From Streptomyces sp. JH14 (lineage in GTDB: Bacteria; Actinomycetota; Actinomycetes; Streptomycetales; Streptomycetaceae), in contig NZ_JAJNEL010000001.1 of assembly GCF_029428675.1 (NCBI RefSeq), positions 4,526,001-4,590,000 of the forward strand: a stretch of DNA of 64,000 bases, written 5' to 3'. Made by a program: the position numbers and the translations under genes. The notes beneath the pieces were generated by a model. That model ran no database searches. It was not told the DNA's origin and worked only from the letters and a program-made list of their open reading frames with translations. Of this stretch, positions 37,433 to 45,206 are shown piece after piece; position 1 is the first letter of the stretch, and each line of letters opens with the position of its first letter.

Positions 37433-38644
37433 TCAGGGTTGGCTGTACCCGTCCAGGAAGTTCCCGATCCGGCCGACCGCGTCCGTCAGATCCTTGGTCG
37501 ACGGCAGCGTCACGATCCGGAAGTGATCGGGTTCCGGCCAGTTGAACCCCGTACCCTGCACGACCATGATCTTCTCGGCCCGCAGCAGGTCGAGGACCAT
37601 CTGCCGGTCGTCCTTGATCTTGTAGACCTTGGGGTCGAGCCGGGGGAAGAGATACAGGGCCCCCTTCGGCTTCACGCACGTGATCCCCGGGATCTGCGTC
37701 AGCAGGTCGTACGCGACGTCCCGCTGCTCCAGGATCCGGCCGCCCGGCAGCACCAGGTCGTCGATCGACTGCCGCCCGCCGAGCGCCGTGGCCACCGCGT
37801 ACTGCGACGGCATATTGGCGCAGAGCCGCATATTGGCGAGGATCGTCAGCCCCTCGATGTACGAGGCGGCGTGGGCCTTCGGGCCGCAGACCGCGAGCCA
37901 GCCCGACCGGTAGCCGGCCACCCGGTAGTTCTTGGAGAGCCCGTTGAACGTCAGCACCATCAGATCGGGCGCAATGGCCGCGGTCGGTGTGTGCGTGGCG
38001 CCGTCGTACAGGATCCGGTCGTAGATCTCGTCGGAGCAGACGACCAGGTTGTGCCGGCGGGCGATCTCCGTCAGCTCGAGCAGCATCGCGTCGTCGTAGA
38101 CCGCGCCCGTCGGATTGTTCGGGTTGATGATCACGATCGCCTTGGTGCGGTCGGTGATCTTGCGCTCGATGTCGGCGAGATCCGGCATCCAGTCGGCCTG
38201 CTCGTCGCACCGGTAGTGCACGGCCGTACCTCCGGCCAGCGACACGGAGGCGGTCCACAGCGGGTAGTCCGGCGCGGGCACGAGCACCTCGTCGCCGTCG
38301 TCGAGCAGCGCCTGCATCGACATCTGGATCAGTTCGGAGACGCCGTTGCCCAGGTAGATGTCCTCGACATCGAGGTCGATGCCCTTGGTCTGGTAGTGCT
38401 GCATCACCCCGCGACGGGCGGACAGCAGCCCCTTCGCGTCGCCGTAACCGTGCGCCCCGGAGAGGTTGCGCAGTATGTCCTCGAGAATCTCGGGCGGGCA
38501 CTCGAACCCGAACGCGGCAGGGTTGCCGGTGTTCAGCTTGAGGATGCGGTGCCCGGCTGTTTCCAGCCGCATCGCCTCCTCGAGCACGGGGCCCCGGATT
38601 TCGTAACAGACGTTGGCGAGCTTCGTGGACTGGATCACCTGCAT
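37433..38644 (-). CDS. alaT: Alanine (AlaT-type) aminotransferase
   Basis: A 403-residue PLP-dependent class I/II aminotransferase expected to convert pyruvate and glutamate into alanine and 2-oxoglutarate. Signatures are LKLNTGNPAAFGFECPPE, IINPNNPTGAVYDD, the Schiff-base Lys238 in NGLSKNYRVAGYRSGW and a final arginine in HFRIVTLP for the substrate carboxylate. TAAGCT lies 7 bases before the ATG and no ribosome site is seen, so a leaderless mRNA is likely. Other aminotransferase specificities cannot be excluded, but it matches AlaT-like proteins best. Confidence 0.9.
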   Translation of the reverse strand: MQVIQSTKLANVCYEIRGPVLEEAMRLETAGHRILKLNTGNPAAFGFECPPEILEDILRNLSGAHGYGDAKGLLSARRGVMQHYQTKGIDLDVEDIYLGNGVSELIQMSMQALLDDGDEVLVPAPDYPLWTASVSLAGGTAVHYRCDEQADWMPDLADIERKITDRTKAIVIINPNNPTGAVYDDAMLLELTEIARRHNLVVCSDEIYDRILYDGATHTPTAAIAPDLMVLTFNGLSKNYRVAGYRSGWLAVCGPKAHAASYIEGLTILANMRLCANMPSQYAVATALGGRQSIDDLVLPGGRILEQRDVAYDLLTQIPGITCVKPKGALYLFPRLDPKVYKIKDDRQMVLDLLRAEKIMVVQGTGFNWPEPDHFRIVTLPSTKDLTDAVGRIGNFLDGYSQP

Positions 38645-38964
38645 GTCTGCGAGCTTACGGCGGTGTTTCACCGGCTGCGCGGGGTTCGCCCGCAGGTTGA
38701 CCCACCCGGGTCGCGCCGCGTGCCTGCCCCGTCTTCCATCGCCATGCCCGCCCCGCCCCTGGACAGTGGGAACGCCGGTCATGGGCGGGGAGGGGCTTGG
38801 AATGGGGGTGTGGCGGACCGGACCGGTGAGATGCGCCACGTGAGGGGGTGGTGGCCGCGGCCGGGGCCCCGACCGGTTGGCCGATCACCGGAGAACGAGC
38901 CGTCCGGCCGGGCGGGCGGCGGTCCCGACGGGGCGCGGCCTCGGCCCGCCGCCGACCGGCACGT
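38645..38964. other. GC-rich spacer between alaT and nat
   Basis: 320 bp with no supported gene. The first ~30 bp contain the alaT promoter. The rest is G/C-rich with short inverted repeats such as CCCGCCCC / GGGCGGGG near 38750-38795, which may act as a weak terminator for nat. Confidence 0.4.
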
Positions 38965-39798
38965 TCAGTCCGGCAGGCGGGCGCCCTCCGGGAGCCGGAT
39001 GCCGAAGTCGGCCGCGAGGACCCGCAGCACCTCGTCGCCGTCCGCCAGCTCACGCTCCTTGCGCGTGCCGTCGGCCGCCGTTTCCACGAGCCTGCGGCCC
39101 ATCAGTGCGAGATGCGCGTCCGGGGTGGTGCGCTGGACGTACGGCCGGTGCTGGAACGGGGAGCGCGGGTTGGTCGCGATGTGCCAGTTGATGACCTCGT
39201 AGTCCGGCGCCTCGAACGGCTCCAGCGTGAACGCGTACTGGTCCTCCCACTCCCCGCCCGCGCCCTTGGCCTGCAGCTTCCACAGCTCCAGCGGGCCGTC
39301 GTACGGCGCGTGCACGAGCCGGTGACGGCGCGGGGCGTCGTGCAGTTCCACGTCCGCCACCAGCGGGATCGGCTCCAGCAGCGACGTGTTCGCACCGAAT
39401 CCGACATCGGCGAGATACGGGGTCGGCTCGCCCGGCACCTCGGCCCGGATGAGCATGTGGGTGCGCGGCCGTACGTCCCCGGGCGCGGCTCCCAGCAGCA
39501 CGCGCGCGCAGAGCAGCGTGATCCGGAAACCGAGCGCGGTCAGCGCGGCGGCGAGGAGGGTGTTCTGCTCGTAGCAGTACCCGCCGCGCTCACTGCGTAC
39601 GAGCTTCGCCTCCAGATCCGCGAGCGCGAGCGAGGGGGCACTGCCGAGCACGGGGTCCAGGTTCTCGAACGGGATGCCCAGCGCGTGGGCGCGGTGCACG
39701 GAGCGCAGCGCCTCCGCGGTGGGGCGGCGCTCACCGGTCCAGCCGATGCGGGCGGCGTACGCGTCGAGGTCGAGAGCGCGGGCGCTGTCGGTGGTCAT
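38965..39798 (-). CDS. nat: Arylamine N-acetyltransferase
   Basis: A 277-residue enzyme that transfers acetyl from acetyl-CoA to arylamines or hydrazines, or to amide-forming substrates in antibiotic pathways. The catalytic triad is visible: Cys75 in RGGYC, His114 in HMLIRAEV and Asp131 in YLADVGFG. Length is normal. ATG 39796-39798 is chosen; the frame stays open upstream into the divergent DUF3626 region but is low-complexity there. It stands apart from other metabolic genes. Confidence 0.93.
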   Translation of the reverse strand: MTTDSARALDLDAYAARIGWTGERRPTAEALRSVHRAHALGIPFENLDPVLGSAPSLALADLEAKLVRSERGGYCYEQNTLLAAALTALGFRITLLCARVLLGAAPGDVRPRTHMLIRAEVPGEPTPYLADVGFGANTSLLEPIPLVADVELHDAPRRHRLVHAPYDGPLELWKLQAKGAGGEWEDQYAFTLEPFEAPDYEVINWHIATNPRSPFQHRPYVQRTTPDAHLALMGRRLVETAADGTRKERELADGDEVLRVLAADFGIRLPEGARLPD

Positions 39799-39896
39799 GG
39801 TCCGACCGTACGCAATCGGGGCGGCGGGCTGCCACGGGCGCGGCGCGCCGCACAATCCGCGTGCGACGGCGGATCGCCTTCCGGCAGACTGCACCG

Positions 39897-40772
39897 GTGA
39901 CCGACCTCGACGTCTCGTCGGCCCAGGCGCGCGCACTGCACCATGTCGCCTCGCTGTCCTCGGGACCGCCGCTCGACCCCGCCCTGCCGCTCACCCTGAA
40001 CTTCCACCCCGACCGCATGGCGGGGGACCGCCCGATCCTGGTCGCGCTGGCCGAGGACGGCGTCTACCGCTCGCAGTTCGTCACCGGCACCGGCAACGGC
40101 GGTCTGACGGCGTACCCCGGCGGTGACCGGTGGCGCTGGGAGAGCCGGATCTTCGGCGGTGCGTACGACGCCATGCCCGGTGAACAGCGGCCGGTGTACG
40201 GGGCGTTGAACTTCCGCGGCAAGGGAGTCGGCGCCGCCCCGCGGTTTGGTTCCGCGCACTTCCGGCTGTCCGCGGCAGCCCTGCGGCGTGCCACCTTCTG
40301 CTACCCGGACAGCGCCGCCGAACCGTCGGACTTCGGCGTCGCGGCCCGTATGCGGCTCATCGAGCTGGCCGAGGCCGACACCCAGGACGCGCTCAACGAC
40401 TACATCGAGGCGCAGGTGCACGGTCCTGTCGTGCTGGACCGCGACATGGAAGCCCTGGTCCTCGATCCGGGCTACCGGGGCACCGACGTCGAGGCCGCGG
40501 CCCGCCGGCTGCCGTGCCCCACGGAGTGGCACGCCGGATTCCGGCTGACGGTGGACGAGCTGCGCCGCCATCCGGACTACCGGGGGCAGGAGTTCGTCGC
40601 TCTCGGCGCGGAGATCGCGCAGGGCGGCGTGCTCGATCCGCGGATCATCGGGGACGCCGCCCGCACGGGCCGCTACGAGACGCAGTCGCTGAAGATGGTC
40701 TGGCACTGCCTGGCCCGCTTCGGCGCCCCGGCCGGGACTCCGGCACCGGATTCCGTCCCGGCGTGCCGCTGA
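39897..40772 (+). CDS. DUF3626 family protein
   Basis: A 291-residue protein matching the DUF3626 family. Segments that look conserved are LNFHPDRMAGDRPILVALAEDGVYRSQF, YGALNF-RGKGVGAAPRFGS and HDVWRR-like strands. The HPDR motif and later AEADTQDALNDYIEAQVHGP look enzyme-like, and ADP-ribosyl-type folds have been proposed for this group; I cannot test that here. GTG 39897 (VTDLDVSSAQARALHHVA) is used instead of an ATG 36 bp earlier that would overlap promoter sequence. Divergent from nat. Confidence 0.8.
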   Translation: MTDLDVSSAQARALHHVASLSSGPPLDPALPLTLNFHPDRMAGDRPILVALAEDGVYRSQFVTGTGNGGLTAYPGGDRWRWESRIFGGAYDAMPGEQRPVYGALNFRGKGVGAAPRFGSAHFRLSAAALRRATFCYPDSAAEPSDFGVAARMRLIELAEADTQDALNDYIEAQVHGPVVLDRDMEALVLDPGYRGTDVEAAARRLPCPTEWHAGFRLTVDELRRHPDYRGQEFVALGAEIAQGGVLDPRIIGDAARTGRYETQSLKMVWHCLARFGAPAGTPAPDSVPACR

Positions 40773-40784
40773 CCGGACGGTCCG

Positions 40785-41150
40785 TCAGCAGACCGTGCCC
40801 GGCCCGGCGGCGGTGGCCCCCAGCAGGTCGCGCACCAGGTCGAAGTCGATGGTCTCCGGCTTGCGGAAGCGCAGGCAGCCCTTGCCCATGTCCTGTCCTG
40901 CCAGCCTTTCCTCGAACGCGTCGCGGACGTCGGAGCGCATCAGGTAGAGGGAGATGTAGTTCTTCTGGCTGGCGAAGGCGATCTCGCCGACGCCGTCCCG
41001 CTCGTAGGCGGGCATCCCGTACGCCGTCTTCTCGACGTAGCCCTTCAGTTCCTGACGGCACATCTGCCGCAGCCTGGTCAGGGCCTCGCGGCGTTCCTGC
41101 GGGATCTCGGCCAGGTAGCCGTCGACATCTTCAGCCCTGCTCTGCACCAT
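40785..41150 (-). CDS. DUF1801 (YdhG-like) protein
   Basis: A 121-residue protein of the DUF1801/iron-chaperone-like fold. Its core reads VDGYLAEIPQERREALTRLRQ, KGYVEKTAYGMPAYERDG, IAFASQKNYISLYLM and GKGCLRFRKPETIDFDLV. Members are small, single-domain and of uncertain function. The gene is convergent with DUF3626 (12 bp between stops) and its start lies next to the palindromic element at 41177. Confidence 0.88.
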   Translation of the reverse strand: MVQSRAEDVDGYLAEIPQERREALTRLRQMCRQELKGYVEKTAYGMPAYERDGVGEIAFASQKNYISLYLMRSDVRDAFEERLAGQDMGKGCLRFRKPETIDFDLVRDLLGATAAGPGTVC

Positions 41151-41176
41151 GCGACGACCCTAAGGGCTCTCCCTTA

Positions 41177-41310
41177 ATCCCTGGCGGGCGCACGGCGACA
41201 GCTACGGCATTTCGCCGCGTTGTCGGAACGCCCGAATACAACCGGTATGAGGACGCCCCTCCGCCTTGCGATGCACCGCATCCGACGCCGCGCGCTGATC
41301 CACCAGGGAT
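41177..41310. repeat. 134-bp MITE-like palindromic element (copy B)
   Basis: Non-coding element bounded by short inverted repeats ATCCCTGGCGG (41177-41187) and CCACCAGGGAT (41300-41310). Internally it has GCCGCGTTGTCG and CCTCCGCCTTGCG, the same two motifs in the same order as copy A at 15913-16070, around a variable central hairpin (ATAC / GTAT near 41235-41250). The outer ends differ from copy A. No transposase is present. Confidence 0.65.
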
Positions 41311-41429
41311 GACGGGACAGCCCTCAGGCCGAAAACAGGCTCTTGCCCGGCAGGGGCGCGCCCCTAACAATGCGCATGACAAAACCGAAGGAACCCTTCG
41401 GTCGCAGAGGTCACAGAGGGGACCCCCAC

Positions 41430-42299
41430 ATGAAAAAGCCTCTCGTCGGCGCACTCCTTGCTGTTCTGCTCCTCGGAGCGGGAACGGCCCCCGCGGTCGC
41501 GGCCACGAGCCACGACGCGGCCGCGCCCACCACCAGGGCCGCAGCGCCGCAGGCGGTCAAGGCCAAGGCCGTCAACTTCGCCGGGACAGTCGCGCTCAGC
41601 AACTGCTCCGGCTCCGTCGTCCGTGCACCCGGCTCGCTGCCGTCCGACCCGGCCCTCGTGCTCTCCAACGGGCACTGCATGGAGACCGGCTTCCCGGGGC
41701 CGGGCGAGGTCGTCCTCAACCGGTCGTCCTCCCGCAGCTTCACCCTGCTGAACGCGGCGGGCAGCGGCGTCGGCACCCTGCGCGCCAGCAAGATCGCGTA
41801 CGGGACGATGACCGACACCGACATCTCGCTGTACCAACTCACCCGCACCTACGCCCAGATCGAGAGCACCTACGGCATCAAGGCGTTGGAGCTCAACGCC
41901 GCGCACCCGGTCCAGGGCACCGCGATCACGGTCGTCTCCGGCTACTGGAAACGCACGTACAGCTGCAGCGTCGACGGCTTCGTCTACCGCCTCGAGGAGG
42001 GCGAGTGGACCTGGAAGGACTCCGTCCGCTACACCTCCGCCTGCCAGACCATCGGCGGCACGTCCGGCTCCCCGGTGATCGACAACGCGACCGGCAAGGT
42101 CGTCGCCGTCAACAACACCGGTAACGAGGACGGGCAGCGGTGCACGGACAACAACCCGTGCGAGGTCGATGAGAACGGCAATGTGACGGTCCGCCAGGGC
42201 ATCAACTACGCCCAGGAGACGTACGGCATCGTGCCGTGCATCGGTACCGCGAGCAAGATCGACCTCAACCTGGCCGGGTGCACTCTGCCCAAGCCGTAG
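41430..42299 (+). CDS. Secreted trypsin-like serine protease
   Basis: A 289-residue exported protease of the chymotrypsin fold. The signal peptide (MKKPLVGALLAVLLLGAGTAPAVAA in shorthand) is followed by a short pro-like region. The catalytic triad is His82 in LSNGHC, Asp131 in TDTDISLY and Ser212 in GGTSGSPV. The GTSGSP form of the active-site loop is that of glutamyl-endopeptidase/V8-like proteases. Four cysteines may form disulphides. ATG 41430 has AGAGGGG 10-12 bases ahead. Substrate unknown. Confidence 0.87.
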   Translation: MKKPLVGALLAVLLLGAGTAPAVAATSHDAAAPTTRAAAPQAVKAKAVNFAGTVALSNCSGSVVRAPGSLPSDPALVLSNGHCMETGFPGPGEVVLNRSSSRSFTLLNAAGSGVGTLRASKIAYGTMTDTDISLYQLTRTYAQIESTYGIKALELNAAHPVQGTAITVVSGYWKRTYSCSVDGFVYRLEEGEWTWKDSVRYTSACQTIGGTSGSPVIDNATGKVVAVNNTGNEDGQRCTDNNPCEVDENGNVTVRQGINYAQETYGIVPCIGTASKIDLNLAGCTLPKP

Positions 42300-42382
42300 A
42301 GAAACGCACACGATCCGGCAATATGTGGCGGTATCGGAGTCGGTTTTCGGCCGGAGGGCTGCGCTCCGTACAATCCACGGCC

Positions 42383-42841
42383 ATGAGTCACCCCAGCGGT
42401 CAGCACAGCGCGGTCTTCGTCGACGCCTCCGGGCGTCGTGGGCGTCGGATGAGGTACGCGGCAGCACTGATCGGTGTCGTGTGTCTGCTTTTCGTCGGCG
42501 TCGTCGTCGCCGGACTGTTCGGTTCCGGCCCGGTGGGCGGCCCATTGCCCTGGGACGGGAGCGGCGGCGAGAAGCCGCCCGCGCGGGCCGAGCCCTCGCC
42601 CTCGCCCTCGTCGACGGACGCCTCCCGCCGCAAGGCGTCCGTCGACCCGGTCACCGCTTCCCGGAGTCCTGAAGCCAAGTCCGGCGGTCCCGCACCCAGC
42701 TCCTCCGACGCGACGGTCGGCAGCTCGGCGCCCGCCCCGGCACCGAGCGCGAGCGCGACATCCGCGCCAGGTAAATCGGACGGCAACCACGGTCACGGCA
42801 CGCCGGCCCCCGCGGCCACCAACAAGGGGAACCGCCCGTGA
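42383..42841 (+). CDS. matA: MatA-like small membrane protein
   Basis: A 152-residue protein. A cytoplasmic N-terminus precedes one transmembrane helix (YAAALIGVVCLLFVGVVVAGLF) and a long extracellular Pro/Ser/Ala-rich tail. Its stop overlaps the GTG of the glycosyltransferase gene by 4 bases. A small accessory membrane protein directly before a GT2/NodB fusion matches the mat locus (matA-matB) of Streptomyces, which makes poly-N-acetylglucosamine and promotes mycelial aggregation. TACAAT lies 8 bases before the ATG, so the mRNA may be leaderless. Low complexity of the tail limits homology, so the name rests mainly on context. Confidence 0.65.
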   Translation: MSHPSGQHSAVFVDASGRRGRRMRYAAALIGVVCLLFVGVVVAGLFGSGPVGGPLPWDGSGGEKPPARAEPSPSPSSTDASRRKASVDPVTASRSPEAKSGGPAPSSSDATVGSSAPAPAPSASATSAPGKSDGNHGHGTPAPAATNKGNRP

Positions 42842-44931
42842 CCCGGCACGCGCAGCGTCGCGAACCCCGAGCCCACTGGGTGCTGCTCTCCCTCACGCTG
42901 GCAGCCGCGGCGACAGCCCTGCTGTTCAGCGGATACGGCCGCCACGAGATAGCCCCGACCCCGGGCCCCGGCCGGGGCTCCACCGCCTGCGCCACCCCCG
43001 GGCCGGCGGACATCTTCTCCGGCGGGCCCGTGGTCCAACTGGATCCGAAGACCGGGGGAGTCCGCAGCTCGAAGATGCCGCCCGGCACGGTCGCCCTCAC
43101 CTATGACGGCGGCCCGAACCCTGCCTGGACCCCACGCCTGCTCGACCTGTTGCGTGCGCACCACGCCAAGGCGACCTTCTTCCTCACCGGCACCGAGGCC
43201 ACCGCCCATCCCGAGCTCGTACGGCGGATCAAGGACGAGGGTCACGAGATCGGTTCGCACACCTACACCGATGCCGACCTCGGCTCCGTCTCCGGGATCC
43301 GCGCCGGACTCGAACTCTCCCTCGCCCAGAACACCCTGGCCGGCACCGCGGGCATCGGCACTCCGCTGCTGCGCCTGCCCCACACGACGACCACGGCGAG
43401 CTTCTGCGGCGAGCAGTGGGAGGCCGGGCGGCGCGCCATCATCGACGGCTATGTCCTGGTGGCCGCGGACGGCGCCGGACGCGAACCGAAGCAGGGCGCC
43501 GTACGCCAGTTCAGCGGCTCGGCCGAGGCGGTGACGGAGACGGCCGAGCTGTTCCGGAAAGCGGCCGGCGCACCCGCATACACGACCGTCAGTATGGGCC
43601 TGGGCCGGCCCACGGCCATGTACGAGGTGTCCGGACCGACCTACTGGAAGGGCAGGGCGGTCGTCCTGGCCCAGCAGGTCTCCCGGGCCTTCACCGATGC
43701 GATGACCTGGCTGCTCGCCGTCGCCGGCGCGATCACCGTGCTGCGGCTCGTCCTGCTGCTGACCGTCGCGCGGATGCATGTGCTGCGCGTACGCGCGAAG
43801 CGGAGCAGGCGCCGGGGTGCGCAGCGTCTGCCACCCCTGACCGAGCCGGTCTCGGTGATCGTCCCCGCGTACAACGAGGAGGCGGGCATCGAGGCGACCG
43901 TGCGTTCGCTGCTGGCGTCCACCCATGAGTACGTCCAGGTCATCGTGGTGGACGACGGTTCCAGCGACCGTACGTACGAAATCGCCGAGTCGATACCCGA
44001 CTCTCGGGTGATGGTGGTCCGCCAGCCCAACGCCGGCAAGGCGAGCGCTCTGAACACCGGCCTGGCCTGGGCCCATTTCGACATTGTGGTCATGATCGAC
44101 GGCGACACGGTCTTCGAGCCCGAGGCGATTCGCAATCTGATCCAGCCGCTCGCCGATCCGCGCGTCGGCGCGGTCAGCGGCAATACGAAGGTCGGTAACA
44201 GGCAGGGTGTCCTGGGCCGCTGGCAGCATCTCGAGTACGTCATCGGCTTCAATCTCGACCGTCGGATGTTCGATGTCATGGAGTGCATGCCGACTGTGCC
44301 CGGCGCGATCGGAGCCTTCCGCCGGGACGCGCTGATGGGCGTCGGCGGGGTCAGCGAGGACACGCTCGCCGAGGACACCGACCTCACGATGGCTCTCTGC
44401 CGGACCGGCTGGCGGGTGGTCTACGAGGAGTCGGCCGTCGCGTGGACCGAGGCGCCCGCGTCCGTGCGCCAGCTCTGGAAGCAGCGCTACCGCTGGTGCT
44501 ACGGGACGCTTCAGGCGATGTGGAAGCACCGCAGGGCCCTGGTCGAACGGGGTCCTGCGGGCAAGCTGGGCCGGCGAGGGCTGACCTATCTGGCGCTCTT
44601 CCAGACGCTGCTGCCGCTGCTGGCCCCGCTGGTCGATGTGTTCGCCCTGTACGGTCTCCTGTTCCAGTCCGCGGGGCAGGCGGGCCTGGTGTGGCTTGGA
44701 TTCACCGCCGTCCAGGTCTTCAGCGCGGTGTACGCGCTGCGGCTCGACCGGGAGAAGTTCGAACCGCTGTGGAGCCTTCCGCTCCAGATCTTTGTGTACC
44801 GGCAACTGATGTATCTGGTCGTGGTCCAGTCGGTGGTGACGGCGCTCCTCGGCAACCGCCTGGGCTGGCAGCGCATGCACCGCACCGGCTCCGCCGCGGA
44901 CACGCTCGAGCGCCAACCGGTTGGCAGTTGA
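42838..44931 (+). CDS. matB: MatB-like bifunctional deacetylase/glycosyltransferase with degenerate NodB domain
   Basis: A 697-residue membrane protein. One N-terminal helix (about 15-33) leads to an extracellular NodB-type domain (about 75-260), then a helix (about 290-312), a cytoplasmic GT2 domain (about 335-600) and C-terminal helices. GT2 motifs are intact: VVDDGSSD, MIDGD (421-423), AEDTDLT and QRYRWCYG, as in PNAG and chitin synthases. The NodB domain is not: TFDDGP reads TYDGGP (88-93), H-x-x-x-H reads HTYTD (141-145) and the R-x-P-Y motif reads RLPH. The polymerase should work while the deacetylase is probably inactive. Related to MatB of S. coelicolor. Confidence 0.82.
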   Translation: MTRHAQRREPRAHWVLLSLTLAAAATALLFSGYGRHEIAPTPGPGRGSTACATPGPADIFSGGPVVQLDPKTGGVRSSKMPPGTVALTYDGGPNPAWTPRLLDLLRAHHAKATFFLTGTEATAHPELVRRIKDEGHEIGSHTYTDADLGSVSGIRAGLELSLAQNTLAGTAGIGTPLLRLPHTTTTASFCGEQWEAGRRAIIDGYVLVAADGAGREPKQGAVRQFSGSAEAVTETAELFRKAAGAPAYTTVSMGLGRPTAMYEVSGPTYWKGRAVVLAQQVSRAFTDAMTWLLAVAGAITVLRLVLLLTVARMHVLRVRAKRSRRRGAQRLPPLTEPVSVIVPAYNEEAGIEATVRSLLASTHEYVQVIVVDDGSSDRTYEIAESIPDSRVMVVRQPNAGKASALNTGLAWAHFDIVVMIDGDTVFEPEAIRNLIQPLADPRVGAVSGNTKVGNRQGVLGRWQHLEYVIGFNLDRRMFDVMECMPTVPGAIGAFRRDALMGVGGVSEDTLAEDTDLTMALCRTGWRVVYEESAVAWTEAPASVRQLWKQRYRWCYGTLQAMWKHRRALVERGPAGKLGRRGLTYLALFQTLLPLLAPLVDVFALYGLLFQSAGQAGLVWLGFTAVQVFSAVYALRLDREKFEPLWSLPLQIFVYRQLMYLVVVQSVVTALLGNRLGWQRMHRTGSAADTLERQPVGS

Positions 44932-44964
44932 ACGGATCCGGGCTCCAGGAGCTGACGTCACATG

Positions 44965-45199
44965 TCAGGCACACAGCACAAGCGCGTGTGCGGCGCGGCC
45001 CACGATCGCCGGTCGCCCGGAGATCCCCAGGCGGGTCGGCGTGGGGTCGGTGTACAGGACGACGTACACGCCGGTCCACCGCATGCGGCCACTCGTCGAG
45101 CGGCGTTCCCTCGAGTTCGGGCGGATACCTGTCGGCCGCCTGGGCCGGAGCGAGCAACTCCTCGAACCGGACGGCCGTCGGTCGATCGGTACCCCTCAA
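44965..45199 (-). pseudogene. Probable frameshifted small gene
   Basis: On the minus strand a TTG-started frame reads RPTAVRFEELLAPAQAADRY then PPELEGTPLDEWPHA, which looks like ordinary coding sequence. The +1 frame continues WTGVYVVLYTDPTPTRLGIS, GRPAIVGRAAHALVLCA and then a stop. One extra base near 45086 would join them into a ~78-residue protein. Neither half alone looks complete. It could equally be two chance stretches. I do not recognise the family; it sits 8 bp from the D-aminoacylase stop. Confidence 0.4.
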
Positions 45200-45206
45200 T
45201 GGAGGG

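Noticed and set aside
41385-41415. Hairpin CCGAAGG/CCTTCGG with a T-run on the minus strand upstream of the protease gene
   Set aside because: It looks like an intrinsic terminator for minus-strand RNA, but no minus-strand gene ends there and the stem is short, so no feature was called.
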